64,000 nucleotides of DNA from Silene noctiflora (taxonomy: Eukaryota > Streptophyta > Magnoliopsida > Caryophyllales > Caryophyllaceae). Below, piece after piece: positions 52,376 through 64,000 of the stretch (within the stretch, counting starts at the first letter, position 1; each line of letters begins with the position of its first letter). The notes beneath the pieces are model-generated. The model saw nothing but the letters and a program-made list of their open reading frames with translations. It made no database searches and was not told where the DNA came from. The position numbers and the translations under genes are program-made. The stretch is taken from the NCBI GenBank assembly GCA_009801015.1, contig VHZZ01000138.1, positions 187,866 to 251,865 on the forward strand. The letters run 5' to 3'.

Positions 52376-53129
52376 ATTAGATTATTTTGATGTTATATTA
52401 GCCACTGTTATATTGTTTTGTTAAATGTATCATTATTTCATTGTAATATTTTGCTGGATTATCATTTTCAGCTTGGTTGTTTACACAAGTTCCTCGTTTT
52501 TGGAGTAGAAGCTGTGAACTGCGACCATGTATTTGCAATTTTGAATTTCGTGTTACAAAAGATATCGAGTAATAATGGTGTCTTCAATGCCGGCTATTTA
52601 TGCAGATTTCAATTATCTTAGTTGGAACGAGTAAAATCATGAGAGGTGGCGTGCATCAAAATCGCTCTAGTTCCTACAAGTACTTGATGCTCTGGCGCAT
52701 GCTAAAATAGGTTTTTACGATACCTAAAATTTAAGGTGAATAGACGTGCCTACACTCGGAGTGACCTATCAAAAGTCAAAATTAAAAAAAAATAGAATCG
52801 ACGCAATTACTTTAAAATATGAATTTATCTACATTACAAAAGACAAAGACCTTACTAAACCCGACATGAATAACCATCCTACCGGACATAACATCATCCG
52901 AGTTTGATATGAAAAAATATAGGATATAGATCCCGATTCCCGACCCAAACCGTGTCTGACCTGAATACCAAATTGCAATTCAAGACCCAACTTCAACTCC
53001 CAAAACACCCAAAACGACGTCGTGGCCATTCATAATAATTAATAACTTTAGTAACCCAGTGTAAAACCTTAAAGGAAAACACAGTAGAGAGAGAAAGAAA
53101 ATCAATTGAAATCACAAAAAAACGAAACG
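52376..53129. other. Spacer between GT37 and mS23 genes
   Basis: GT37 3' UTR and mS23 promoter/leader. There is a degenerate cccgac-rich patch at 52855-53010. No further gene was seen. Confidence 0.4.
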
Positions 53130-56100
53130 ATGTCGCATATGAAGGGTGATTTGCTGACCAGAACTACAAAACTTGTCAAGGGTTTTGCTAAAAGGGAGCC
53201 TCTTTGGCTCAAACCCATGCAAATGTTGTCTCCTTTTTCCTCTTTTCTTCAATTTTCAGCTATTTTTATGATTTATTAACATGTTTTTTTATGCCATTTT
53301 ATTGTGTTTGTTTTATTGTTTTATGGGTTTTTGATGCATTTGTTGATTGCCCATTAATTGTGTTTTAGTGTTTGATTGCCAAAATGATTGCTTTTTTATG
53401 TTTAATTGACAATTTGACATGATTTAGTTTTGGGTTATGTCTTGGTTGTATTGTTGGGTTTATGAATAAACGGTTTCGGATGATGATTCATGTTAGCCGA
53501 CCTCAAATCATGTTGGGACTTGGGACTAAGGCTCTATTGTTGTTGTGGTAGTTTTGGCCTTTTGGGCATGTGTTTGTTCTTTTGTTTCGGCTGCCCATTG
53601 TTATCTGTCTGTCTTTTTATAATGCTAAAGATTTAACTTTGCTGGCATAGTCTTTGCTTAAATCCGACCTCCCTTTATCCCGCGATTTGATTTACCTCAT
53701 TAGGTATTGGGGTAATGTTGTAGTCTCTGCTTTATTTAAGGGGACTGTTAGGAATTGAAAGATCTATGTTGGGAGAGGATTCGGAGTATGTTGTTGTTAA
53801 GATAGGCCGGTGATGTTTGTAATTGTGCTTGTGCCAATGAAATTTAAGCTATCTAGGAAAGGTATATATTCTTGAAATGAGGAAGAGCAGATGGTCTATA
53901 TCGAGAATGTGTACTATGAATTTTTGGTAGAGAGAGTCTTTTGGTGTAATGATGTAATGTAAAGAACTTGGCGGAATTTCGAGTCGTTTAGGTCCTTAGG
54001 AATTATACACTGGAGGCCTAATGACTTGTGATGTGTTGTAAATACCAATGTATAAGACGCAGTTGTGGACACAAAGACCATGTGTTGATCATATGAATTT
54101 TGTTTTTCAGAAAGATTTATTGTTCAAATTGGAAGATTGTTTCATGTTTCTTTCTTTAGTTCTGAATTGTGATGGAATAGCAAAAAGGCTCGTTAAACCG
54201 TCGCTCCTCATTTGTAGATGGAAATATCACTTTCTTGATTCAATCCTCGTTGCTAATTTTGTTATAAGTTGTGGAAACAGCCTCTCTGACAATACAAGGG
54301 TTAAGGTTGCATATATTCAGTCCTCTCTTACTCTACTGTTAGTGGGAGTATTTGAATCACAACTTACAAAGATAATAGACTGTTTGAGCTCTTTACGCTT
54401 TGGTGCAGCTCAGGTTATGCTGCAGTGCAGATAGTGCATAATTGTATAATATGGTTTTTAACCCTTTGTGATTCGATGAAGATTTGCATCGTTATGTCCA
54501 ATTCTTTTGAGAATCGCCTTATATGTCTCAGACTCTCATGTTCTGTTTCATGAATTATTACTCCCGAAGTATGAAGGCCACTCTTTTTAACTTGATTCAG
54601 GCAAATTGTGCCTTCCCCAATGATTGTGAACGTGTGCTTCTCTGTTGTGCTTCTTCTTTTTGTTTTCATTGTGTCTATAGTCACTCCATTAACAATGATT
54701 ATAACACTGTTAACTGTAAAACGTGTCTAGTTCCTTAGATCAATGAAAATTTGTTAGCTCTCCTTCAAGGAACCTGTTAATGAAGGGACAAAATTGCACG
54801 AGGACTTGTAGAAAGACGAATTGCTATAGGATCTTAAGATATTGATTCAGTTGTCCAGTTGTTAAGATAGGCTTATGAAGTATACTCCGTAATAAACTTC
54901 ATTATTTTGCCTTTTAAATGTCTTATGTTTAATTCTTGACTAGTTTTTGATTCTTAATATTCTGATTAATGTTCGTTTCATTTTTGGCATTAGATGGTCA
55001 AACATTCGCTGATACGTTACTGATTCTTTATGATGATGTCTAGGTCCCCTCCTGCTGTGTTTCCTCGAGCCAATGGAAAAGTCAATGTAATCAGCCTTCC
55101 TGAAGATGCTTATGTAAATAAATTCTACAGGAAGCATCCAGAGTCACTATATGAAGATCCTATCAAGTATGTCTTGTTATGTTTCTATATTATATGTTTC
55201 TTTCCGCCTTCTTTCCCATTCTCATTACAGATTACTCTTCTTAGAAAGTTGCGCCAACGGTAAGAAAGAGTCTAGCTGATGTAAGCCAATGATCCTAAAT
55301 GCTCTAAAACATGCTAATCCAGCACAAAAATATACAGAGCAATGAGATTTATTCTTTTTGGTGTAATTTAGTTAAAATAAGAAACAAAATTGACTAAATG
55401 AGAATTCCGATGGCAAAATTATAAGGATCTTGTTTTGATATTTTTTTAATGTTAATGACGAGAAGGTGCGGTTTACTCAAAATGGCTAAATTTTGTTGGT
55501 CAAATCATGGAAGTATAATCACTCTAGAAGTTGCTGATGCAGTCTCAGCTCGATGTCAACTTATTTAACTCTCACAATGATGAAGAACGTGTGTTTGAGC
55601 GTGCATCCAAATTGAATGTGGTTTTTGTCTTTTTAGTTATCCCTCGGAAGATCAATCAAACTCAAATTTGTCTTGCTGTTTATTTTGAAGTTGTCTCAAA
55701 TTTGTGCAGAACTAATCTCTGTGTTTTTTATCGGCATCAACCCCCTTGGCTTCTCCTTAACTATTTTATGATCATTTAGTGATCAAGTCAGATTAGTACA
55801 AGTGACAAAGTACTCACTAATGGCTGACCACCTTTTGTGTTTCTGAAGCTCTTGTTGGACTCCTTGGATTATTTAAGTTATCCTGAGTTCGGAAATCGGG
55901 GTTGCCACCTTGCGTTGGGCTTTGTTTGGACAGATTTGGAGGGTAATAATCTCATTGTTTGTTTATTAAGCTGAATTGGAGGGATTTTTATCCTCTCTAT
56001 ACTAAACCAGATTAAAATCGTTTCAACATATGAAAGATTTGGAACGAAAGTCATCGCTTGCCTTCGCTCTCCTCTTTCCCCTTCCTTCCCAAATTTTTAT

Positions 56101-58082
56101 CGAAGCCAAGTGTTAAGCATATAGATGCCCATTTTTACCCTGTCATTTTCACACAAAGTAGGATAGGTGGTTTCAAATTGTTTGGTCTTGCAAACTTGAG
56201 TTATTTTTATTTTATTTTTATTTCTTACACTTTTCATTTTCATAAAATCCATCGTCAGTTTCTCTCGTTGTATTTACCTTTCCATTGCTTGGATGTAGGG
56301 GTCATTTTTGCAAGGCTGTGTTTATTTTTTGGAACCCCATTTTCAATGTTCATATGGGTTCTACTCTCTATCTTTGGTCACAGGACCAACGTCTCCGAAA
56401 TTGAAGCATTCAAAAGTCCGTGTATCCTTGATCTTGCTACATACTCTTACTCCCTTCTCGAGCTCATACTTATCCCTTTCAGCTTTTTCTTGCTGATTCC
56501 TTTCCTTTTATTAAAAACCAAACTTGCCCTCTTCTATATTTCTTCTTTCACCTTATGCTCCTCAATTCTAAGCAGGTACTGATATGGAGTTTGTCTAATA
56601 TTCGCGTTTAGCACTAGTATCTCCTCGCTTTCAGTTTGTAACGGACAACCTACACCTCCTTTATTTTCTTATGTTTACTTCTTCCATGACTTTTAGAGTA
56701 CTGAGAGCCTATACACTTATCCGTATTCTTTGGTGCATCAATTTAAGTGGATCTTCTTTATCTTTTGCCTTTTCCCTACACTTTCCGCTATTTTTTTTTT
56801 CTGTAGTGGCATTTCCCACTGGTCTACTCATTTCACATGCAAAAATGTCGAGTTACTAAGTTAGTCCCATCTCTGTGTTATTGATGTAAACATTTTTGTA
56901 CACAGTTTTAGATTGAAAATACATGGATATCTTAGACTGACAATTGGTTTTGTGTTGCTTGGTAGAAATCTTTTGAATCTCCCATAACCTTTAGATATAA
57001 TTACTTTCTTGTGTCAATGCTACCAGGATGTGTCCCAACATCCGTATGTTCCAACTCTAAACACCATTAGTCTATGTTAACGTTGTCAGTTGACAGACAT
57101 GACAGTTGACAGATAATCTGTAATGCACATTGCAGTTAGAATTGCATCGCTCATTCGGTTGAGTAAGCTACTTTGCTTTATTCCATTCACAAGTAAAGAC
57201 TAGTGAATCCTTTGCTCTATTATAAATGGAAACGTCACTGTCTTTTCATGCAGCATAGAAATTTAATCTCATTTCACAACCTTTCTATTAAAGCGAATAT
57301 GTTGATTTTATCCTGATTTACTAAATTGCTAGGCAATCAATTTGTGGTTTGTGGGTTGTGATTTTATTCTTTATGAACAGGCTTAGCAGTTTTCAACCCG
57401 TTCCAGCTCGTATTTTTGCTTCACGGGTGCTAGAATTGAAGGAACGGGGAGTGAGAGAGAAGGAAGCTATTGCTGCAGCTGATGTACGGTTATTATATTT
57501 ATCTTATTAATTTTCAGTTTCATTCTCTTAGGTATATCCCTGCATTGATGTACTTGAACCGATTAAGTGTGTTTTTACGGGGGTCTTGTACGCTCTATTT
57601 TGTGAGACCGGCCAAATACCTTTTTATTCCTCATTTAATTATCTGACCAAATTTATTCGTCTCACATGTAAACCGGTTTCATACAAGTGTTTGTGTTATT
57701 TTGTGTCCAGCTGGAATATCGAGTAGAGAGAAAGGCAAAAAAGCAGGCATACTCTCGCTTAAAGCAAATTTCACGTGTTCTTGGTGAAAAACCCAAATCT
57801 AATCCGTATCCCAGTGCCGTCAAGGAGATACAGGCAGAGGAGCGGCTCTATGTCCGTGAACGTTTCTTCGATCCTCAAATACTCGATATGGTGAGTAAGA
57901 TGAAAGAGAAAAAGGCTGTTGAGATGCATGAAAGGTTTGGCAGGGACAGGTCCGGAGGGCAACAAAGGTCTGGTGTGCAGGACAGGATCAGAGGGCAACA
58001 AAGTTTTGGTGGGCAGGACAGGTTCGTAGGGCAACAAAATCCTGGTGGGCTGATAGGGGGTATTAGCAGGCAAAGAGGGTAG
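53130..58082 (+). CDS. Probable mitochondrial small-subunit ribosomal protein mS23 (Rsm25-like)
   Basis: 230 aa. Exons 53130-53224, 55044-55166, 57381-57483, 57711-58082; phases 2, 2, 0 give one open frame. N terminus MSHMKGDLLTRTTKLVKGFAKREPLWLKPMQ, then PPAVFPRANGKV, LPEDAYVNKFYRKHPESLYEDPIK, the conserved PARIFASRVLELKERGV, and YSRLKQISRVLGEKPKSNPYPSAVKEIQAEE. These match the plant mS23/Rsm25-like protein of the mitochondrial ribosome. The C-terminal 45 residues are a Gly/Gln/Arg-rich repeat tail (unit DRxxGQQxxxGx, 36 bp) that is unusual for the family. The tail stops at 58080-58082 although the repeat continues out of frame to 58140. The first donor (aat|gttgtc) is weak. Introns are long (1.8 and 2.2 kb). 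Confidence 0.8.
53650..53732 (+). mobile_element. SINE 3'-end fragment in mS23 intron 1
   Basis: ccgacctccctttatcccgc ... cctcattaggtattggggta ... atgttgtag: an older, diverged member of the same (TTG)n-ended family. Confidence 0.45.
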
Positions 58083-58140
58083 GCAAGGAGTGCAAGATAG
58101 GTTCGGGGGCCAGGAAAGGTTGGCAAGACGAAGCTTTTAA
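57944..58140 (+). repeat. 36-bp minisatellite at the mS23 C terminus
   Basis: Units start gacagg at 57944, 57980 and 58016, with a decayed unit (gatagg) at 58052 and another at 58096. The spacing from 58052 to 58096 is 44 bp, so regular phasing is broken at the point where the reading frame ends. Confidence 0.85.
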
Positions 58141-58634
58141 CTCTGCCAAGTCTGCATAGCCATTGGATTCCATTAAAGCGAACTAGATCTCATATGAAAT
58201 TAACTGAACTTTTCTGTTTTGTTCGTCTGTATTTTTTTGGCACAAAAATCTATATAAGACGGTCTTACATGTGAGACCAATGCGTCAACTATACAATTCA
58301 ATGAGGAATACGCGAGTAATTAGTTAGTCACGATTGTTTATTTGGTTGTCTTTATCAATACAAGATTTGCTTCTATTCGACCGAGTAATCAAGTTATACA
58401 GAATTAGCTCCCTTCTTGCAGCTGAAGCATTATGGAATTACAGTGGTATAGAAGTAGTTCTTAAAAAAAACCGCGAAACCTCGCATCACTAATGGAAATA
58501 GAACTGGCTCCATAATCATGGATAAAAGCCATCTTTAATTCATAAAACTGCTACAAAATGGTTCGATTAGCATTAAAAATATTGGGTAACTACGAGTAAG
58601 AGGGCAGAACCAGCTCACCACATTCCGGTATACC
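58083..58634. other. Convergent 3' region of mS23 and UCP3 genes
   Basis: No gene. The agacggtcttaca word near 58256 belongs to a motif (agacggtctta) that recurs at 25745 and 60867, probably a short dispersed repeat. Confidence 0.4.
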
Positions 58635-61296
58635 TCAGAAAGAAGAGAAGCCGGCAATGTGGCGAAATTTTTCGTACGAGACCCAAAATACAAACTGCCA
58701 AGGACCAAGCCTAGCCCATGTAGGAAAAAATCCTTTCCATAATGCTCTTCCTCCTTCAATCTTTACCGTCTTAACCAAACAATCATAGGAATTTTTGTAC
58801 ATCATCTTGCCTTGTTCATTTGCTGCTTGATTCATCATTCTCGTTTTCACAACATCGGCTGGACAGCTCAGCGTGGTAGCCGATAGACCAGACATGATCG
58901 AAGATAGTGTGTGGGCGTATATGTTATCATCAGCTATCTTGTTCCTGATTACAAAATGTTTAGCGTGATCATAGCAAGCTAACTCCCCCATGTTGACTAG
59001 AAAGGCTCTCTGCACATTTGGGAACACCCCTCTCCAAAGCCCTCGGATTCCCTCTACTTGAATGATCTTTCTTAGGGCATCAATTGGGCCGGAGTATCTG
59101 CGCTGTAGTCCTTGGCTTGCCCGGGAACCATCAGCTTGCAATCGCACTTTGACTAAATCGGCTGGACTTGCCACCACCTGCAAGCCTGGGTATGAACTTA
59201 GGTGTTGATAATCTTTACACGCAACATCAACACCAAACGATGATGACATAAAGATCATCAAATAGCACACAGATACATCTGCTATCATAAGACAACGTCG
59301 TTCAAAAAAGCCTAAACAAACAGTAAAAGAACCCAGAAAAATCAAGCTGACCAAATTATGAAGTAACATATAACGTCGAGATGTCGTCTCTATATTCTTG
59401 GACTTGCTGGCACATTAATGTCATGCAAAACTGAAGAACAGTGACATAGTTTTGATATACAGCTCAAAATTCAAACCAGATGCATTTGTTTCTAAACTCA
59501 ACAATGTACTAAACATGACAAATTGAGCAGTAATATTCAACCACACCCGTGTTTTCAGTACATGAATCAACTATTGCCTCAACATGTGAAATACACCCCA
59601 CGAACTTGATGAGGGTATGGTTTTACACAGCGACATTGCATCAGTGAGGACAAGGAAGCAAATGGCTGACCTAGCAAATTGTCAAGAGCCAACACATATT
59701 CCATAAGGTTTATCCACAAGCAATCCATTAGGTTCAAAAGCACGGCTACAATGCCCCCACCTCAAATTCTCCTCTTTAAACATGTGGAGGTGATTAGTAG
59801 CCTACTCGATCTCCACGTTTTCCAGTTGCCAGTTTCATTTGAAAATGCAAGAATCTTTTGAAGGTTCGGACTTTTGTTTGGAGTATTGGATTGGGTGGGA
59901 TCAATAGTTGCAGCGGAAAAAGCCCACAAGCAGCATTTCTCTTAGTATTACATGATGTATCGGACAAGCTGTGAAGGGTATCTAATTTTCCACAGTGACA
60001 TTGCTTGATCTTTATGGATTCCACTCTCCATGTAGTAAGGGAGAGTTGAGCTTCTCCTATGGAATCGAGGATCGCCTACTAACTAATTATATCGAGCTAA
60101 GAATAAATAAGGGGAACAAAGTTCAGTGGCATTGTGCATATGGGGAGCTCTCACGTCTTCTCCCGAAGGCTTATACCATTCTACAACAGAATTCCTTCAG
60201 GTGTAGCGCCAACCATCCAGCTACTCATTTACATAGCCTCCTTATACAAAAGTATCACGATATCCCAACAAAATAAGGCAAAATGACAATTAGCTCTACC
60301 CCGAAAATGCCTTAACCTCATTCAGTCATTCCTTCTACTTTTCCTGATTCACTAACAGTCTAACACAACTGTCCATGACGAAATTGACTGGATTCATCAT
60401 TCAGTTTATTCCAATGCCATTAACAAAACCCTCTTCTCTACTCAAATGGCAAACTGTACTCGGTTTTTAATCGATCAGCAGTACGCTAATACATAATACT
60501 CCCTCCATTCATTCCATTTCTGTAGGCTTGATCAAAATTCTCCTCACATATCTTTAACAAACGCATCGAAATAAAATGAATGTACAGAGTATTTTATAAG
60601 ATCAAATGGCATTAGCATAACATTATCACAAGACAATTAACCACATCAAACAATCAGAGATCATCATAAACACTCAGACATCTCAAAATGTTAAATCCCA
60701 GTTCAAATAATCAAAAGCTACAACAATCAAAACAAAATTACAGTCTTTTAATAAACAGGAGTGGTACGATACTTGACTCGTCTTAGACAAATAGTGCAAA
60801 AGAATCAACCTTTACAACAAATAAAGCACAAAACTTAATCGGGTGTGAAACCCGTTTTTAAGTTAAGACGGTCTTAAATAAGAAATCGCGAAATTAAGTA
60901 TACCTGAGCAATAACCCCAGATAACCCACCAACAAAAGCCTTAGAAAAAAGAGAAACATCACCATCACCATCTCCATCACCATTAAAAACAACAAGAGAG
61001 TTCCTCAATTGTTCATAACCAACAATTCTAATAGGAGTATAAAACAAATGTCTAATTAAAGCAGGTGATAAACCATTATATAAACCCAGAAAACCATCAT
61101 TTTTAACAATGTTGAATGCTACTTTGAATGCATTGGTGTTTGACAATGGCGAATTAACTGAATTTGTGGGATTATGGAGTTGAAGTCTTGTTTTTGTTAT
61201 GTCAATTGGGAAGGTTGCAGTTTCAGCTGCCATGGCTGAAATTGATGCTACCATGATCTTTTTGTATGTTGGTTCTTGAGTTTTAGTTGATTTCAT
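58635..61296 (-). CDS. PUMP3: Mitochondrial uncoupling protein 3 (carrier family)
   Basis: Inner-membrane carrier of the SLC25 family, 311 aa. Two exons in transcript order: 61296-60904 and 59177-58635. Three carrier repeats show their signatures: FPIDITKTRLQLH, SPADLVKVRLQADG and CPADVVKTRMMNQ. The UCP-specific stretches AFLVNMGELACYDHAKHFV and FFPTWARLGPWQFVFWVSYEKFR are nearly unchanged from Arabidopsis UCP3/PUMP3. Start: the open frame extends to 61341, but its first codon is TTG. The first ATG at 61294-61296 (MKSTKTQEPTYKK) gives the family's length. A short Gly-Asp run (GDGDGDGD) lies between repeats 1 and 2. Function in plants is debated (proton leak or aspartate/glutamate and dicarboxylate exchange). 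Confidence 0.95.
59178..60903 (-). other. Long intron of UCP3
   Basis: 1.7 kb without coding signal. A Stowaway MITE lies at 60497-60591. Short ORFs on both strands have no family character. Confidence 0.7.
60497..60591. mobile_element. Stowaway-type MITE in UCP3 intron
   Basis: tactccctccattcattcca at the left is partly matched by aaaatgaatgtacagagta at the right. TA borders, about 95 bp, diverged. Confidence 0.6.
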
Positions 61297-61487
61297 GGTT
61301 TTCTTGCTGATTTTTGTGCAAAAATTTAATCTTTTTTTCAATTGAATTGGTATTTTAATATGGAATTGGGTTGATTTGGGTTCGAGTTTTGGATGGGGTT
61401 AAGATTGGATCGGAATCCGAGCTTAAGTTTGAAATGTGATAGAAATTTGTAGACCTTAAAGAATTTAAGTTCGAGTTTGATTAAGAA

Positions 61488-62518
61488 CTAGTATAGATCC
61501 CGCGCCACTGCGCGGTATAGGTAGAGATTTTATTTTTGAGGGTATTATTTAAATCGCCACTTTATTAATATTTAATATTTTACTCCATTTTATTTTGATA
61601 TAAAAAAAAATTGAAATGGAAAAGTAATCAAAGAAAATTGAGTAAAGTTATGAAATGTGTATTTTTATGAACGTATTTTTTCTACCATAAAATTACGGAT
61701 TTCATTTTATAATTTTCTCCAATTTTTTTAATGAATTTTTTTTGTTACGAACGTAATAGTGAGTATGTGTTAAGTTATTTTCTAAAGTGATCATTATTGC
61801 ATTGTCAAAAGTTTAGCAACATATACCAAAGTTGGCTGGTGTGAGTGGTAAGGGCTCTCATCTCTTAAACAAGTAGTCAGGGGTTCGATTTCTGACTCTT
61901 GCGAATGAAAAGGCTAAACTTGGGAGGAGTCAACCCATTAAATTGTCTTCAGTACCCCGAAGGAGATTGTCCCAGCTGTCGGTAGGGGATACTTCTGGTC
62001 AACACCAAAAAAAAAAAAGTTTAGCAACATATAGTCTATAGTTTAATACTAATTTTATTTTATTATAATGAAAAAAAATCATAATTTTAAATTTAATTAA
62101 AANATTAGATTATAATTATAATTATAATAAGATTATATTTTATGAAAAAAGATAATAGTTTATTAAAATAAAGTTTTATCTGTTTCCTTAATAAATTCGA
62201 TACATTTAGAAGGAAAAATTAAGAGAATTTTTATTCTCTTAGTAGTAAAAGGGATTTAATGATAAAATCTATGATTATTATAATCAAGTTGATGTTAATT
62301 AACAATTTAGTTTGGAATTTAATATTTATGATCGTTTATTAGTAAAAAATAGATTTTTAAGGAAATAATTTTTTTTATATATGGTATGTAAATAAAAAGA
62401 GGATTAAAGTGAGATGAATTATTGAGAGCGGGGTCTATTTATTAGAAGGTGAATATATAGGCGGGAAACTTGAGCGGAAAAATTTAGAGTTGTGTTATTC
62501 TTTTAATATATAGAGGGA
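61488..62518 (-). mobile_element. Helitron-like nonautonomous element
   Basis: On the minus strand the 3' end has a GC hairpin (ccgcgcagtggcgcgg) followed by gatctatactag, ending CTAG before a host T. The 5' end begins TC in tccctctatatattaaaag after a host A. This is the classical Helitron end structure (TC...hairpin...CTRR, AT target). About 1,031 bp, no RepHel coding. A full SINE sits inside it. Confidence 0.75.
61810..62033 (+). mobile_element. tRNA-derived SINE, full length, with 16-bp target duplication
   Basis: Body 61826-62017. It has an A-box-like tggctggtgtgagtggtaag, B box ggggttcgatttc, a body with ccccgaaggagattgtccca and a poly(A) tail of about 12. agtttagcaacatata flanks it at 61810-61825 and 62018-62033. 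It is therefore younger than the host Helitron. Confidence 0.88.
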
Positions 62519-62547
62519 TGTATGGAGTGGTCAGTATAACAATCAAA

Positions 62548-63836
62548 TCTACATAGTATAAAAGCCGAGTCTTTTAAAGGATTCATATTGGCTGTTTTTT
62601 TTTTTTTTTCTTATGTGGGGACCCCCATGATCTCCATAAAATTAATTAAACTCATACTACTCTCTTAATCTTATTTAGTTAAGATTACACATTTACATAA
62701 AATCATACATTATACAGTTACATACATATACATAAATTAAAATAAAAAAAAAAATAAAAAATTTGTCAAATAATAGTCCTCCTACTTCTAAGCTGAACAA
62801 ATAAAATGTGAACAATGCATATTGATTAATCATCCGTAATTAGCAGCGAAATTCATTATGTAAATCAAACAAAAAAAATTAGCATGACTATTATACTCCA
62901 ACATCACAAATACGGGGAATATTAGATCCAAACATTTAAATAAAAAAAAATATACTAATATGACATCGGTATTGAAAGTAATTAAATTATATGTAAATAT
63001 ATGGAACTATTTGGTACAATTTCAGGAAAAAAAGAGTCAAATTTGTATATATAAAACATAAAAAAAAATCCTTTAAATTTTATAAAGTATCGTAAATGTA
63101 ACATGCAAAACAAAATCAAAATTTCAAATGAAACGGCGATGTGTAAATAAATGCAAAAACATATGCTCTACAAATAAAATTTGATCTCAAATAATCTAAA
63201 ATTACACTCTTTTTAAAAAAATTACTCAATAAATACTTTTGTACTACAATTAATAAAAGTAATTAGACTCATGTACAAAACAAATTTTATATGAAAAATA
63301 CAAAATTGAAACATCTAACTTTGGAAAAATCTAACTAAATCAATGTTTGATTTGTTCATCTACAAAATAAAATAAAGAACAGGATACATGTTTATGGTTG
63401 TTTTGGGTTGAATATATGGAGATGAAAAAGACACAAATTAAAAGATGGTGAAATGAGACGAAGTGAGGCAGATGAATATGAGCGTTAGGGTTAGTAGGAT
63501 TGTAAAATAGTTTTATTATCAATATTCACCTTTATCATGTTAAATTTTATAGTAGGTAGACATTTTCGAAAAAAATAAATTGAAAGTGAATAAAACAAAA
63601 TATGGGTATATATTACCCAATATTCATATCTTATATATTAACTCAACAAGGCGACGAGCAAAACAAGTTTCATCATCTGCGTCTGTTTATATTGATCCTC
63701 AACTAGATACTCTACCACAACTATTTATGATGTCATGATATTGAATAAATCAGGCTTATTTATATGCTCATGTATTCAATGATATATAACATCTACTGTC
63801 ACAATTCGTACCTTTTTTGCACGGGTTTAAAACTAG
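62548..63836 (+). mobile_element. Second Helitron-like element, candidate
   Basis: 5' end tctacatagtataaaagccg after a host A (62547). 3' end gcacgggtttaaaactag followed by host T (63837). The 3' hairpin is poor: the left arm (cgtac) is decayed against gcacg. About 1.29 kb, very AT-rich, no coding capacity. Its 5' end is 29 bp from the 5' end of the element at 61488-62518, in opposite orientation. Confidence 0.55.
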
Positions 63837-63850
63837 TATATATAATATAT

Positions 63851-64000
63851 ACTCCCTCCGATCCAGACCAAAGGTAACACTTACTATAAATGGACGATCC
63901 AAACCAAAGGTAACATTTCTTATTTGGCCCACAACATTACCAAATTGCCCTTGTACCCATTTAATATTTACACAAAATGCCATTACATACCCCACTTACC
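63851..64000. mobile_element. MITE, cut by the window end
   Basis: tactccctccgatccagacc starts a Stowaway/Mutator-type end. The word ccaaaggtaacat repeats in direct orientation at 63880 and 63903. The right end lies outside the window. Confidence 0.5.

Noticed and set aside
54048-54434. 128-residue plus-strand open frame in mS23 intron 1
   Set aside because: No recognisable domain, odd composition, lies within an intron between well-supported exons.
56058-56582. 174-residue open frame in mS23 intron 2
   Set aside because: Phe/Ser/Leu-rich translation of pyrimidine-rich intron; no family similarity and no splice context.

Overview
This is a plant nuclear genome window, clearly from a eudicot. 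It has long AT-rich intergenic DNA, many GT-AG introns, Stowaway-type MITEs, SINEs, Helitron ends and typical plant gene families (DUF26 receptor kinases, p24-delta, Rubisco LSMT-like, GT37 fucosyltransferase, PSY peptide). The species cannot be read from the sequence. Caryophyllales would fit the repeat flavour, but that is only an impression. Exon boundaries were inferred by eye from GT-AG sites, frame continuity and family conservation. For each multi-exon gene the exon lengths add up to an open frame.

Layout, left to right. 1-0.45 kb: 3' exon of an S-like RNase T2 gene. 0.45-2.2 kb: repeat-rich spacer. 3.9-7.3 kb (+): GALT1-type beta-1,3-galactosyltransferase, 7 exons. 7.4-9.8 kb: degraded hAT-like elements and MITEs. 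9.9-10.9 kb (+): a three-exon gene for a small secreted PSY-type (tyrosine-sulfated) peptide precursor, easily missed because its exons are tiny. 11.5-21.3 kb (-): three tandem seven-exon receptor-kinase genes with two DUF26 domains and a malectin/LRR-I-type kinase. A fourth copy lies at 30.0-32.7 kb (+), inverted. Between them are a p24-delta cargo receptor (22.8-26.1 kb, -) and a single-exon J-domain/DUF3444 protein (27.4-29.6 kb, +). 33.1 kb (-): tRNA-Asp(GTC). 34.9-40.5 kb (+): O-fucosyltransferase family gene, 8 exons. 41.3-43.6 kb (-): SET-domain Rubisco LSMT-like methyltransferase, 6 exons. 46.7-47.3 kb (-): GCK-domain protein. 47.7 kb: assembly gap with duplicated flanks. 49.1-52.4 kb (+): GT37 fucosyltransferase. 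53.1-58.1 kb (+): probable mitochondrial ribosomal protein mS23. 58.6-61.3 kb (-): mitochondrial uncoupling protein 3. 61.5-64 kb: two head-to-head Helitron-like elements, one carrying a nested SINE, then a MITE.

The genes are mostly unrelated housekeeping or secretory-pathway genes. Three encode Golgi-type glycosyltransferases (GALT1, O-FucT family, GT37), but nothing shows that they work as a unit. The most distinctive region is the receptor-kinase family. It joins a DUF26 ectodomain to a kinase of another receptor class, and it shows local duplication, an inverted dispersed copy, loss of the APE glutamate in two copies and a shifted splice acceptor in one.
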